From NCBI GenBank assembly GCA_022579005.1, contig MU401961.1, forward strand, positions 1-13,474: a stretch of 13,474 bases of DNA, written 5' to 3'. Shown here piece after piece: positions 1-9,099 of the stretch (its first letter is position 1; each line of letters opens with the position of its first letter). The translations under genes and the position numbers were made by a program. The notes beneath the pieces were generated by a model. It was not told the origin of the DNA. It did not search any database and worked only from the letters and a program-made list of their open reading frames with translations. Source of the stretch: Poronia punctata (Eukaryota; Ascomycota; Sordariomycetes; Xylariales; Xylariaceae).

Positions 1-1715
1 TAAAACTATTAAATTAATAATATTATTAACTAAGTTTTTTTATAAATATTTAATAATTAAATTACTAAGCTTTAAAGTTAATAAATTAAATATTAATATT
101 ATATAATTTTAAATAAAAGCTATATAAAAAATTAAAATATTTATAAATTTAAAAAATTTTAAAATATATATAAAAATAATAATATAGCTTTATAAATATA
201 TTTTATAATATTAATAAAAAATTACTTTATTATAAAAATAAAAAGTAAATATAATAATAATAAAAAAAAAAAAAAAAAAATTTTAAAAAAAAATTTATTA
301 ATAAAAAAAAAAATATTAAAATAATTTTTTAAGCTTATTTTATAAAAATTTAAAATATTTTAAATAATTTAAGTAAATTTATTTAAATTAAATTATTTTA
401 TTTATTAAAACTATAATAAATAAGTTTTTTTTAAAATTAATATTTTAATAAAAAAAAGCTATAAAATAATAATTTTTTATATTAAAAAATAATAAAATAG
501 TAATTTAATTTTTATTAATAAAATTTAATTAATTATATATTTTAGTAAAATATTTTTAAAATTAAAAAAAAAATATTATATAATAAAATTAAAAGTTTTA
601 TATTTAATTTAGCTTTATAAATATTTTAAATTTTAAATTTAATTTTATTATTAATTTATTATAGTTTTAATAAATTATAAAATAATTTAAAGTATTATTA
701 ATTAATAAAATATATAAATTATAAATATTATAAAAATAAACTTAAAACTTATTTAAATATTAATATATTTAAAGTAATATTAATTAAATATTTAATATAT
801 TTTAAAATATATTAATTTAGTTTTAAATATATTTTTATATTTATTTATAAAAATAAATAAAAAAAATTAAATAAATTAAAAATAAATAAATAAAAATATT
901 TTTAATAATATATTTTATAATATATATTATATATATAATATTTAATTATTAAATAAATATTAATAAAAACTAATAAAAAAATATTAAAATAATATTAAAA
1001 TAAAAAAAATTATAAAAGTATTAATAAATAATAAATTAGCTAAAAGTTTATAATTTAAAATTATAAATAAATTATTTTATTATATATTTTATATTAAGCT
1101 AAAAAAATTAATAATTTTAATATTATATATAAAAAATATTTTATAAATAATATATAATAATAAATATTATTTTAATATTAAATAAATAATAAAGCTATTA
1201 TAATTATATTTTATTTAAAATATAGCTTAAAAAATAAAAATATATATTAAATATTACTTATATTATTTATTAAATAAAATAAATAAATTAAAACTAAAAA
1301 ATATAATAAAATTAATAAAAATAATAAGCTAGCTTTATTTTATAATTATATTAAACTTTATAATTAATATATTATTAATATTATTTTATAATATATTATA
1401 AAAAATAATAAGCTATAATATATATAACTACTTTTTAATAGTTATATATAAATTTTTAAAATAATTTATTTTAATATTAAAAAATATTAAATATATAATT
1501 AAAAAATAAAGCTTAATACTTTTATAAATATTATAACTTTATAAATAAAGCATATTAAAAAAAACAATATTTAATAAAAATTTTTAATTTATATTAAATA
1601 TATAAAAAATTATTTTTATTAAAAATATTATTTAATTAATAATATTAATAATATATTATTTATAAATAAATAATTAATTTAAATAAAAAAACTAAAAAGT
1701 AAAAATTGCTATTAA
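1..1715. other. A/T desert, left flank (RIP-like, no gene)
   Basis: No gene is readable here: all six frames are closed by TAA/TAG at short intervals. The stretch is almost pure A and T. In 1-1540 every C and G that I found lies in ACT/AGT or AGCT; I saw no CA, TG, CG, CC or GG. The first exceptions are CA at about 1549 and 1564 and TG near 1707, close to the element. A run of 19 A lies at 262-280. This is what remains after saturating C-to-T change on both strands, as in RIP-degraded fungal repeats. Whatever was here before is no longer identifiable. Confidence 0.8.
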
Positions 1716-1720
1716 ATATT
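1716..1720. repeat. Target-site duplication, left copy
   Basis: ATATT directly precedes the left LTR and matches the five bases directly after the right LTR. Five base pairs is the usual duplication for copia integrases. In DNA this A/T-rich a chance match is not rare, so it counts mainly because it falls exactly at the edges set by LTR alignment. Confidence 0.65.
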
Positions 1721-2011
1721 TCTAACAATAAGTTGCAGCAAATAAAGTGGATTAAAATAGGTATAGAGCATTAAAAGTAAAACTATACGCTTAAAAATAT
1801 AATATAATTAACTATAATCTATAAAAGTATTTAATTAGGTTTAAGGTGCTTTATATATTTTTAGTACCTTTTAAGTATAGGTATATGTTATATAATAGTT
1901 TAAAATATGCATAGCGTATCTTACTTTATTTAAAATAAGGTTACTATATACTTAGTTACTTAAAGTACTTTTAATACCTTTAGATCTAGGTTATATGCTT
2001 TATTTATTATA
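1721..2011 (-). repeat. 3' LTR (left)
   Basis: This 291-bp copy aligns without gaps to 11013-11303, with 29 differences, all C/T or G/A. It keeps the C or G at 10 of those sites and the right copy keeps it at 19, so this copy is the more mutated. Read on the minus strand it begins TATAAT, where the right copy has TGTGAT, so the expected TG start has been lost. Its inner edge touches a purine-rich tract, which makes it the 3' LTR. Confidence 0.92.
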
Positions 2012-2024
2012 TACCTCTTATTTA
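2012..2024 (-). other. Polypurine tract
   Basis: The minus strand reads AAATAAGAGGTA directly before the 3' LTR: purines with two T. Plus-strand DNA synthesis of LTR elements is primed from such a tract. The equivalent position at the right LTR, which would be the tract if the element read on plus, is not purine-rich, so this supports minus orientation. Confidence 0.6.
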
Positions 2025-2118
2025 AAGCTAACTATTATAAATAGCTTTAAATGTTAACTAGTAGGATAATGTAAGTAAATAAAGGGAAATTGTTATAAAT
2101 AAAATAATAATATTAGCG

Positions 2119-2150
2119 TATGCAAACTAATCTTTAAATATGTTTGCATA
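2119..2150. repeat. 9-bp inverted repeat
   Basis: TATGCAAAC (2119-2127) and GTTTGCATA (2142-2150) are perfect inverted arms around a 14-base A/T loop. The arms contain CA and TG, which are rare in this window, so their joint survival is notable. The function is unknown; an operator for the antisense gene or an RNA hairpin is possible. Confidence 0.55.
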
Positions 2151-2443
2151 TTTAAAATGCGTTATAATAATTATAAAGTGCTAGTAATTATATAAATGCT
2201 AGCAATTTTTAGGTTTTTTTTAAATATAAGTGCGTATTTAAAAATGCATTATAATATATAGTAGTTAAAATAAGTTAAAGTAATTAAGTACTTTAATACT
2301 TTGTTGTCTATATAGGCTTATAAATATATTAAATATACTTATATTTAAACTAAGTACTTTTAAGTATTTTATATTATATTATAGTGCTTAGTTATATTTA
2401 CTATTTGTTTACTTTGCTTGCGCTAATACTTTTATAGGCTTAA

Positions 2444-2506
2444 ATACTTTTTTAAACTTTTTAACTTTTTTTTTTTTATATTTTTACTTTTATATTTTTT
2501 TATTTT
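2444..2506 (+). promoter_or_regulatory. Pyrimidine-rich tract upstream of the antisense gene
   Basis: A stretch of T with scattered C, including a 13-T run around 2466-2478, lies directly before the proposed start of the plus-strand gene. CT-rich tracts before start sites are common in filamentous-fungal promoters. RIP would also turn C to T, so this is suggestive only. Confidence 0.25.
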
Positions 2507-2597
2507 ATATACTTATTACTACCTCTTAGCGCATAAGCATTAGTTTTTAATTAATTTTTAAAGTATTTAAAACGTTATTATGCTTTTTAATTATAAA

Positions 2598-2652
2598 GTA
2601 AGTAATATGCGCATTTTTTTTTTTGTTTAATGCTTGCTACGCTATTTTGCAG
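2598..2652 (+). other. Candidate 55-bp spliceosomal intron in the antisense gene
   Basis: The donor is GTAAGT and the acceptor TTTTGCAG, with a branch-like TTGCTAC about 20 bases upstream of the acceptor and a T-rich stretch between. The length is typical of fungal introns. Removing it joins register 2 upstream (reading ALVFN.FLKYLKRYYAF) to register 0 downstream across a split codon (A|TG). On the minus strand, the element's own sense strand, these signals would be inverted and invisible to the spliceosome. Confidence 0.45.
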
Positions 2653-3461
2653 TGTATAATGCAAAATTTAAACTTATATTTAGTATGTAAATAGTTTATT
2701 AGTTAAAAAAAAAGTTTTAAGCTATAGCTAAGCATGCAAATATAAACTTTAATATAAAAGATTTTGCTGCTTTTTTAGCCTAGGCCTATATAAAAAACTT
2801 TTATAGCGTAAGTAAGTATAACTTAGCTTTTATAATGCTTTATTATAAAGAAAATAAAGCTAGTATGCTTATAAGCTTTTTTATATTACTTATAATGCTT
2901 ATTTAACTTATTTTACTTGCAGGTTTGCTTTTATTAAAGCATTTTATGCTTATGTTTAATATAGTTCTTAGCTTGCTATTTAAAAAAAAGCAAAACTGGT
3001 TACGTTATAAAAAGGGCTTTATAAAGTAAGTATTAAAAAATAAGCATTTTAATAATAATATAAATGCTTGTTTAAAGGTTGCTTTTATTAATTAAACCTT
3101 TATAGCAAAAGCTAATAAGTATTTAAATAATAATTTTAATGCTTATAAAAAGGTTATTATGCTTAAATAAGCTTTTAAAGTGCTTATAGTTACTTTTTAT
3201 GTTTTTTATACTAAGGTTTACAGTTTGCTGTTTTTTTATATAATGCTTATGCTTTTTTTAATAGCAAAAGTTGCTTTTAGCATAGTGTTTATATATAATG
3301 CTTTTGCTAGTATAAACGCTGCTTGTACTTTAAAGCGTGCTAAATAGCAGGCAAAGCGTATAGCTTAGTTATTTATTTCTTTACTATTTAATTTATTAAA
3401 CAAAGGTAATCTTATAATATATTATATTTATTAACGTTAGCAAGATAATATAAAGAAAGCT

Positions 3462-3656
3462 ACTAGCAAGCAGCTTAAAAATATTATAAATAAAAATGTT
3501 ACTAGCAAGCAACTAAATAATATTATAAGTACTTTTATACCTTTACTTAAAGCGTTAGTTGCTAGCAAGCAACTAAATAATATTATAAATGCTTTTATGC
3601 TTTTATTTAAAGTGCAGGTTGCTAGCAAGTAACTAAATAATATTATAAATGCTCTT
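3462..3656 (+). repeat. 60-bp tandem repeat (20 codons) in the antisense gene
   Basis: Copies begin at 3501, 3561 and 3621, exactly 60 bp apart, each starting A/G-CTAGCAAG followed by CAACTAAATAATATTATAA, with one CAA changed to TAA in the last copy. A diverged copy begins at 3462, only 39 bp before the next. On plus each unit reads TSKQLNNII or ASKQLNNIIN plus a hydrophobic half. The 3-fold periodicity keeps the frame. Confidence 0.8.
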
Positions 3657-4260
3657 TTTGTTTTTATTATAATGTTTTTTATAGTATTTAATCTAGTTTT
3701 TAATTTTTTTTTTATACTAGTGTAAACAAGCAATACCCTAGTACTATAGACTTTTTAGTTAGGTTTAAAAAAAAGTAAAAAGCTTTAGCGCGCAAAGAAA
3801 ATGTATACTTTACTTAAATTAGCATTATAAGCTATAACTTATTATATTTTTTAATTAAAAGCACGTTTTTTGCTTTATATTTGTTTTTATAATAAAGATT
3901 ATTATAAAGGTTTTATATAATAAGTTAAAGCATTTTTAATATATTATAATACTTGCTTTTTTATTTAACTATACTAATTTACTTTTACTATATAGTTGCT
4001 TATTTTATTAAAAAGTTTTTTTTATGCTAAAAGAAAAGGCTATTGCTTAAAGGCTATAAAAAGCTCTTAGGCGCAGTTTTCTTGTTTTTAGTTAGGGTCT
4101 TTTTTTAAAGTTTTTTTTTTTTATATATATTATTTTATTGCGTGCTTTTAGCTTAGTAAAAAAAGGTTAAGTGCTAAAGCAACGCTTAAATGCGTTATTT
4201 AACGCTAGTTTAAATCTAGTGCTTAATAAATAGCTATAAGTTTTATAAACTATTTTTAAT

Positions 4261-4320
4261 ACTTTTGCTTTTATTAGCTTTAGTTTAAATACTTTTATTT
4301 TTATTAGCTTTAGTTTTAGT
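4261..4320 (+). repeat. 30-bp tandem repeat (10 codons), two copies
   Basis: 4261-4290 and 4291-4320 share TTATTAGCTTTAGTTT and the initial ACTTTT. The plus reading is FISFSLNTFIFISFSF, which could derive from a Pro/Ser/Thr-rich linker by C-to-T change. An (AAT)n run encoding five Asn follows (about 4330-4347). Confidence 0.7.
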
Positions 4321-5372
4321 AAAAAAAGCAATAATAATAATAATAATAGTATTTAGTTTAGCAAGTTTAATATAAACAAAGATTATATTTTATATTATAA
4401 TTATATAAGGCTACGTACTTTAAATTAGCTTTTATATGCTAATAAGGCTATTTTTAAAATGCTTACTTCTTTTATTTATAAAAAAAAGCAAAAGGTTATA
4501 TTTAAATTGCAACTAGGTACTTATTAAAATATTTTATATACTAATTGTTTTTTAGCTATAATACGCAGTTTTATTTATTTATTTTTTAAAATTAGTTATT
4601 ATAATATAGCTAACTTAAATTGCTGTTTTTGCTTACGTTGTACTACTAGCTAAGCTTGTTGCTTGCTTTTTGTTTAAGTTATATTATATGCTAACGCTTT
4701 ATTTAAAATACTTAAAGCAAAAGTAATTGCTAAAAATTAAGTAAATATTTTACTTTTATTTTTAATACTTATAAGTGTTTAACTTTATTTTAAAAAGTAA
4801 AGGAGTTATACAAGTATATTAATACTTTAAATAGTTAACGTAGCAATTTTTACTAGCGCATTATTTACTTTTATTTTAAAGAAAATATTTAGTAGCAAGT
4901 GTTTTTAAAAAAAATGTAAAATACTATATTTTAAATACTTAGGCTAAAAGGTTATAAGGTTAAAAACGTAAAGCTTAATAAGCTTATAGCAAATAATAAA
5001 AAGCTTATTTTAGCTTAAAATATTACTATTAGTTTTTAAAGTCTTAGTACTTTTTAGTAAAAAGCACGTAGTAGTAGTTATAGTGCTTATAAAGCTTGTA
5101 GTAGTTAAAGTTAGCAGCGTGCTGCTAATACTTAAAAAAAAAAGGTAAAAAAAGAAGGTAAAAAGCAAAAAAGCTTTTAAAAAAAATTAAATTAGTTTTG
5201 TTTTGCGCTTGTTTATTATTTATTGTTTTTAAGTAATTTTGCTTAGCTAGTTTAAATATAAATATTAAAGTTTTATAATAAACTTTTAATGCTTACGCCT
5301 TTTTTTAATTAAAGTGCAATGCTTTGCTACTTTTTAAAGTTAATTTTTTATTTTAAATAGTAGTATTAAAAT

Positions 5373-5900
5373 CTATTATAAGTTTAGTAGTAATTTAAAA
5401 TACTTAAACGCTTTTTAAAATAAGTTTTTAGTAAGTTTATTAGCTAATATGTTAGCTATTGCTATATACTTAATTTTAAATAAGCCTTTTTAATATTGCT
5501 TATATATTTATATATTTTATATATTAATATATTTTAATTAAGTGCTAATATGTTTTTTATTTTTTATTACTAAGCAGATTGCTTATATATTATTAAAGTA
5601 GATTTTTTAGTTTTAGTTAAAATTAAGCTTTATATTAGCTATTAAATACTTTAATACTATAGCCTCTTTGCTTATTAGTTTTAAAACTATTAATTTTGCT
5701 TTTATAGTAAAAGTAGAAACTATATTTTGTTAATATGCTTTTTAAGTGATTAAGCCTTTTTATAAACTTATTAAATATTTGTAAAAAAATTGCTATATTT
5801 TTAAATTGTTAGCAAAAAATGCATTTTTTGCTATTACTAGTGCTTATAAGCTACTAAAAAAATAGTTTATTACTATTTCTAGCTTTTTAATATAATATAA
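5373..5900 (-). other. RNase H segment and C-terminus of Pol
   Basis: RNase H removes RNA from the RNA-DNA hybrid. The segment starts near KNAFFANNL, where the family has Ser-Asp-Ala-x-x-Ala-x-Asp; the Asp is Asn at 5823-5825. Next is STFTIKAKL, where copia has Ser-Thr-x-x-Glu-Ala-Glu-x; the Glu is Lys at 5700-5702. EAIVLKYL and a changed Tyr/Cys-Asp-Asn motif follow. ILANKLTKNL, near 5420-5450, is the conserved Ala-Asp-x-Leu-Thr-Lys end of copia Pol. The frame ends at adjacent stops 5376-5378 and 5373-5375, the first possibly a former Trp. Confidence 0.85.
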
Positions 5901-6099
5901 ATACTTAATAACTTAATTTACTATAACTAAATACTTTAAACTTAAGTTAGTTAAAAACTTTAATAAAAGTAATATAGTATATAATATGTTTGCTTTTATT
6001 ATAATTGCTATATATATAATTAATTTTACGCGCTTTTAATATGCTTTAATTTACGCTTTTATTACTATGCCTTTAAACTTTCTTAGTTTTTTATAAAAT

Positions 6100-6900
6100 A
6101 GTAGTATATATAGTGTTTAGCTTTTATTAGCTAGATTATAACGCTTAGCTACTTTTTTAATATATTAGTTATATAGTAAGAAAATCGTTTTCTTTTTTTT
6201 GTTTTTTACTACTTTAATTTTAAAAAACTATATAATGTCTTTTTAGTTTTTAATTTTATATGCTTATTTAATACTTTAAGTTACTTAAAACGCTTATACT
6301 TTATAAAACTTTAAATATAGTACTAAAAAATTGTTTATATAAAAAACTACTAATATTTAGCGGTCTTTGCTATAAAACAGGCAAGGTTCTTTTTTAGAAA
6401 ATATAAAACTAAGTTTTATTAGCATATTTAAAAATTTTTTATACTAAAAAAAAAGCAAGTTTTTTAAACTATATAATGCTTTTAAAAGCAATATAACTTT
6501 ATTAAAATACTTTCTTATACTATTAGGCATATTATATACTACTAGCTTTTTACTTTTTTTATTTATATTAAAAAACGCGCTTTTAATATTGTATTATTTA
6601 TATTTAAAACTAAAGTAGGCTGCTATTGTTATAACTAGTTAAAAGGTTAAGGTAGCAAAAGTAGCTATATAGGTTAACTAAAAAGTATTAGTTGCTTATT
6701 AATTTTTTTTTATTATTAGTTTAGCTTTATAGTTTATAAGATACTTTTTTTTATTAAACTTATAAGTAAATATTTATTTTAATAGTAGTGGCTTGCTTGT
6801 TATATTTTTATATAAGATCTATTTTATAATATTAAGTGCAAGTATTTAATTTAGCTTCCTTTTTACGCTTTTTTTAAAATACTTTTTTAGCAAATGCGTT
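6100..6900 (-). other. Reverse transcriptase segment
   Basis: The RT copies the element RNA into DNA. Recognisable in order: IFTYKFNKKKYLINYKAKL (the copia motif with Trp-Val-Phe, Lys-Tyr and Tyr-Lys-Ala-Arg-Leu-Val), then YNIKSAFF for the family's Asp-Val-Lys-Asn-Ala-Phe-Leu, LLLKALYSLK for Leu-Lys-Lys-Ala-Leu-Tyr-Gly-Leu-Lys, and YINNF where copia has Tyr-Val-Asp-Asp. All three active-site Asp are now Asn (6588-6590 and 6330-6335). This is the strongest single family assignment in the window. Confidence 0.9.
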
Positions 6901-6980
6901 ATAAGGTTTTTTTAATGCTTAGGTTTTAGCTTTACTAGGTTATTTTAATAAATTTTCTTTTTTAAAAAAGCACTTAAACG

Positions 6981-8039
6981 TTTTGCTTTTATTTACTTTA
7001 TTGCTATTATAAATATAGCGTATAAAGTCTTGTGTTTTTAATTTTTTTAATAAATTGCTTTTAGTTAATTTAAAAAAAATGTTTTTAAAAAAGATTTTTA
7101 ATACTTATTATTATTGTTTAGTATTGCAATTATATTTTTGCTATATATAAGTATTATAAATATATACTAATTGCTTTTTTTAGCTTTATTATAAAGTAAA
7201 AATTTATAAAGTTTTTTGCTTTTTTTAACTTATTTTAAGGGTTTTTACTAAGTATATTTTTTTTTTGTTTTTAGCTTTTTTATATTAAAAGTATTTAAGC
7301 TTTGTGCTTTTTTTTTAAAAGCTTTGTTTTGCTTTTTTTTAAGTTATATATTAAAAGTGTTAAAGTGCTTTAAAGCATTATAAAAGTTTTTTTAATACTT
7401 TAAAGCTTTTTTTTTTGTTATTAAATATAGTTAAGCATTTAAAGTTATATTTTAATACTTTACCTTATTATTTTATAAGCTTAAACGCTTTAAAGCAGCT
7501 ATTTTTTATTTAAGTTGCTTATTAATATTAGCTTGCAACGTTTTTTTTAGTATACTTAACCTTTATAGTTTTTGCTTTATACTTTATATACTTTTTTTAA
7601 GTACTACTAGTATATTGCCTTGTTATTTAAGTTTTTAGTTATACTGTTCTCTTTGCTTAAAAAGCTTTAGTATATTTTTAAAGGTTATAAGTCCTTATTG
7701 CTAATATTATAAGTTTTTTAGTAGCTTTACTTGCTTTTATACTATACTTACTTTTAACTTATAAGCTTATAAAAGGCTATCTAGGCCTTTAGTTAGTTTA
7801 GGCGCACTTTTAGTCTTTTTTATTGCTAGCAGCGTATTAAGCAGTGTTTTATAACTTAAAATATTTTTAGTTTTATTATTTAAAAGTTTATTAAAAAATA
7901 ATATTAGTATTAGTTTAACTTTAATAAACTTATATTGTATTATTTTTTAACTAATATGCTTATAAGTTTTTTTTAGGTTATAAAACTGTGTTTTATTAAA
8001 CTTTATATTTTTAAATATAATTACTTACTTTATTGCAAG
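6981..8039 (-). other. Integrase-to-RT linker with coiled-coil character
   Basis: Between the recognisable integrase end and RT, the same frame runs through about 350 codons. It begins with FKNIKFNKTQFYN, which resembles the segment following copia integrases. It then becomes rich in Lys, Gln, Leu and Asn (about 7300-7730) with a heptad-like look, for example IKQKLQRLSILKKTLQ. Many Lys were probably Glu, since GAA and AAA differ by a transition. The linker is longer than I would expect for the family, but copia linkers vary. I see no enzyme motif in it. Confidence 0.55.
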
Positions 8040-8945
8040 TATTTAAATTTAGTATAAGTTAGTTGCTATATATTTTACTATATATTTTATATATGCTTAA
8101 GGTTTTATTTTAAATGCTTATTTTTAATAACTTATAAAAAAATCTTGCTTTAATAAATAGTATTTGTATTTATATACTACTATTTTTAACTAGTTTAATT
8201 TAAAATTACTTATTAGTACCTTTTTTATTTTTAGTATATATTAGCAAAAATAGTATATAAACTATATATAAAGCTTTTTAAGTAGGCTATAAAAATTATA
8301 AGCTTTTAAAGGGCTTTAGTTATATAACTACGCTGCTGCCTAAATTATTTTTAGCTATAGTTTAGTAAGCAAACGTGCTTTGTTTATTATAGCAGTTAAC
8401 TTGTATATAATTTATTGTTTAGCTTATTTATTTACTTTTACTGGTTTTTTAACGTATATAAGTAAGGTCTTTATTATAATTTTTTTTTTTTTATATTACT
8501 TTTTATACTTAGTTTTTTTTTTTATAGTAATAATTGCTTTTTTATTATTATAGCAAAAAAAGTAAAAAAAAAGTTTAAATTAGCGTTTTACTTACTTTTT
8601 AAAATTAGTAAGCTTTTTAAGTACTAATTCTAAGCTTTTTTTTTATAGTAAAAAAGCCTAGAGCATTTTATTATATTTATTTTTTAAAACTAACATTTAT
8701 ATAGATTTATTATAGCCTTTTTTATAGTTAAACAAATCTTAATAAATCTTTTAAAATAGCTAACCTACGTAATACTTTAAAGTTTAGCAAAATACTACCT
8801 TAGTTATATAAGTAGTAGTATAGCTATTGTACTTAATATAAGGTATTTTTTAAATTTTAATATTTTATGCCTTATTAGCTAAAGCTTGCAAAGCTTTTAA
8901 ACTTAAGTGTTTTGCTTTTAAGTGCTATAATTTTTTTAAATTAGT
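8040..8945 (-). other. Integrase segment (HHCC and DDE core)
   Basis: The integrase would insert the cDNA. The N-terminal zinc site keeps His-x4-His (codons 8922-8924 and 8907-8909) after a Leu-stop where the family has Leu-Trp; both Cys of the Cx2C pair are now Tyr (8829-8831 and 8820-8822). The first catalytic Asp survives (GAT, 8736-8738). The second is Asn (8547-8549), and the catalytic Glu in the NG-x-AER motif is Lys (8418-8420). Then come KARLL and LYNQSPLKAY, matching the family's Lys-Ala-Arg and LYNRxPxxA motifs. C-terminal text QAFKIKPQAYI and ATNLYQI (8040-8130) matches the conserved copia integrase C-terminal segment. Confidence 0.85.
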
Positions 8946-9099
8946 TTATAGTTATAGTAGGTCTTTAAAAGGTTAATATTTCCTTTTTGCAGTAGCTATT
9001 ATAATCCTTATAGTACTAAGTAAAATATTAGAAAATATTATAAAGTTTACTAAATAACTGCTAAAGTAAAAAGATTAAGGCTTATATTTAAAAAAAACT

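Larger units (their letters stand above)
2025..2506. other. Non-coding 3' region of the element
   Basis: Between the polypurine tract and the proposed antisense gene I see no convincing frame on either strand. It holds a 9-bp inverted repeat (2119-2150), a palindromic TGCTAGCA near 2197-2204 and the pyrimidine tract listed separately. It would serve as 3' untranslated sequence for the element and as upstream region for the antisense gene. Confidence 0.5.
2507..5250 (+). pseudogene. Antisense degenerate gene of unknown product in the element's 3' region
   Basis: I do not recognise the protein. The reading needs an intron (2598-2652). It runs in register 0 (codons starting at multiples of 3) from 2655 to about 4000, then in register 1 from about 4020 to 5250. 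Support is compositional: G is concentrated at codon position 1, as in the verified gag-pol frame. For example, in 5041-5130, 12 of 30 codons begin with G and only 3 have it in the middle. Visible features are an aromatic N-terminal stretch (KYLKRYYAF), 20-residue repeats (3462-3656), 10-residue repeats (4261-4320), five Asn, a cluster CCFCLRC...ACC (4621-4662), and a Val/Ala-rich segment before a Lys/Arg tail (5134-5187) that could be a nuclear signal. Stops are TAA/TAG. The start is uncertain; ATA at 2507 may be a former ATG. It converges with gag-pol. It could be a captured host gene, an antisense accessory ORF or a nested insertion. Confidence 0.45.

Noticed and set aside
1..1715. Mitochondrial or plastid origin because of very high A/T
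   Set aside because: No organelle gene, tRNA or rRNA is visible, and a copia retrotransposon with transition-only LTR divergence points to nuclear DNA.
1721..2011. Terminal repeats as inverted repeats of a DNA transposon
   Set aside because: The two copies align in the same orientation, and the interior encodes reverse transcriptase.
2808..2922. Second intron (GTAAGT...ACTTGCAG, 115 bp) in the antisense gene
   Set aside because: Register 0 reads through it, and the same register is used before and after. Removing 115 bases would throw the downstream part out of register.
3437..3733. 98-codon stop-free ORF on the minus strand with hydrophobic repeats
   Set aside because: It lies opposite the 60-bp tandem repeat of the plus-strand frame. 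Its G falls mostly at codon position 2 (about 15) rather than position 1 (about 11), while the plus register shows the opposite, coding-like pattern. Its openness follows from the repeat, since one stop-free unit gives several.
4200..4700. Sense-strand (minus) reading with acidic-linker-like repeats downstream of pol
   Set aside because: It looks protein-like locally, but it is in a different register from pol, meets stop clusters around 5000-5035 and has weaker first-position G than the plus frame. It is kept only as a less likely alternative.
8470..8500. Frameshift in integrase at a long A/T run
   Set aside because: An apparent shift came from miscounting the run at 8480-8492. With the right count (13) the frame continues, and motif coordinates on both sides share one modulus.
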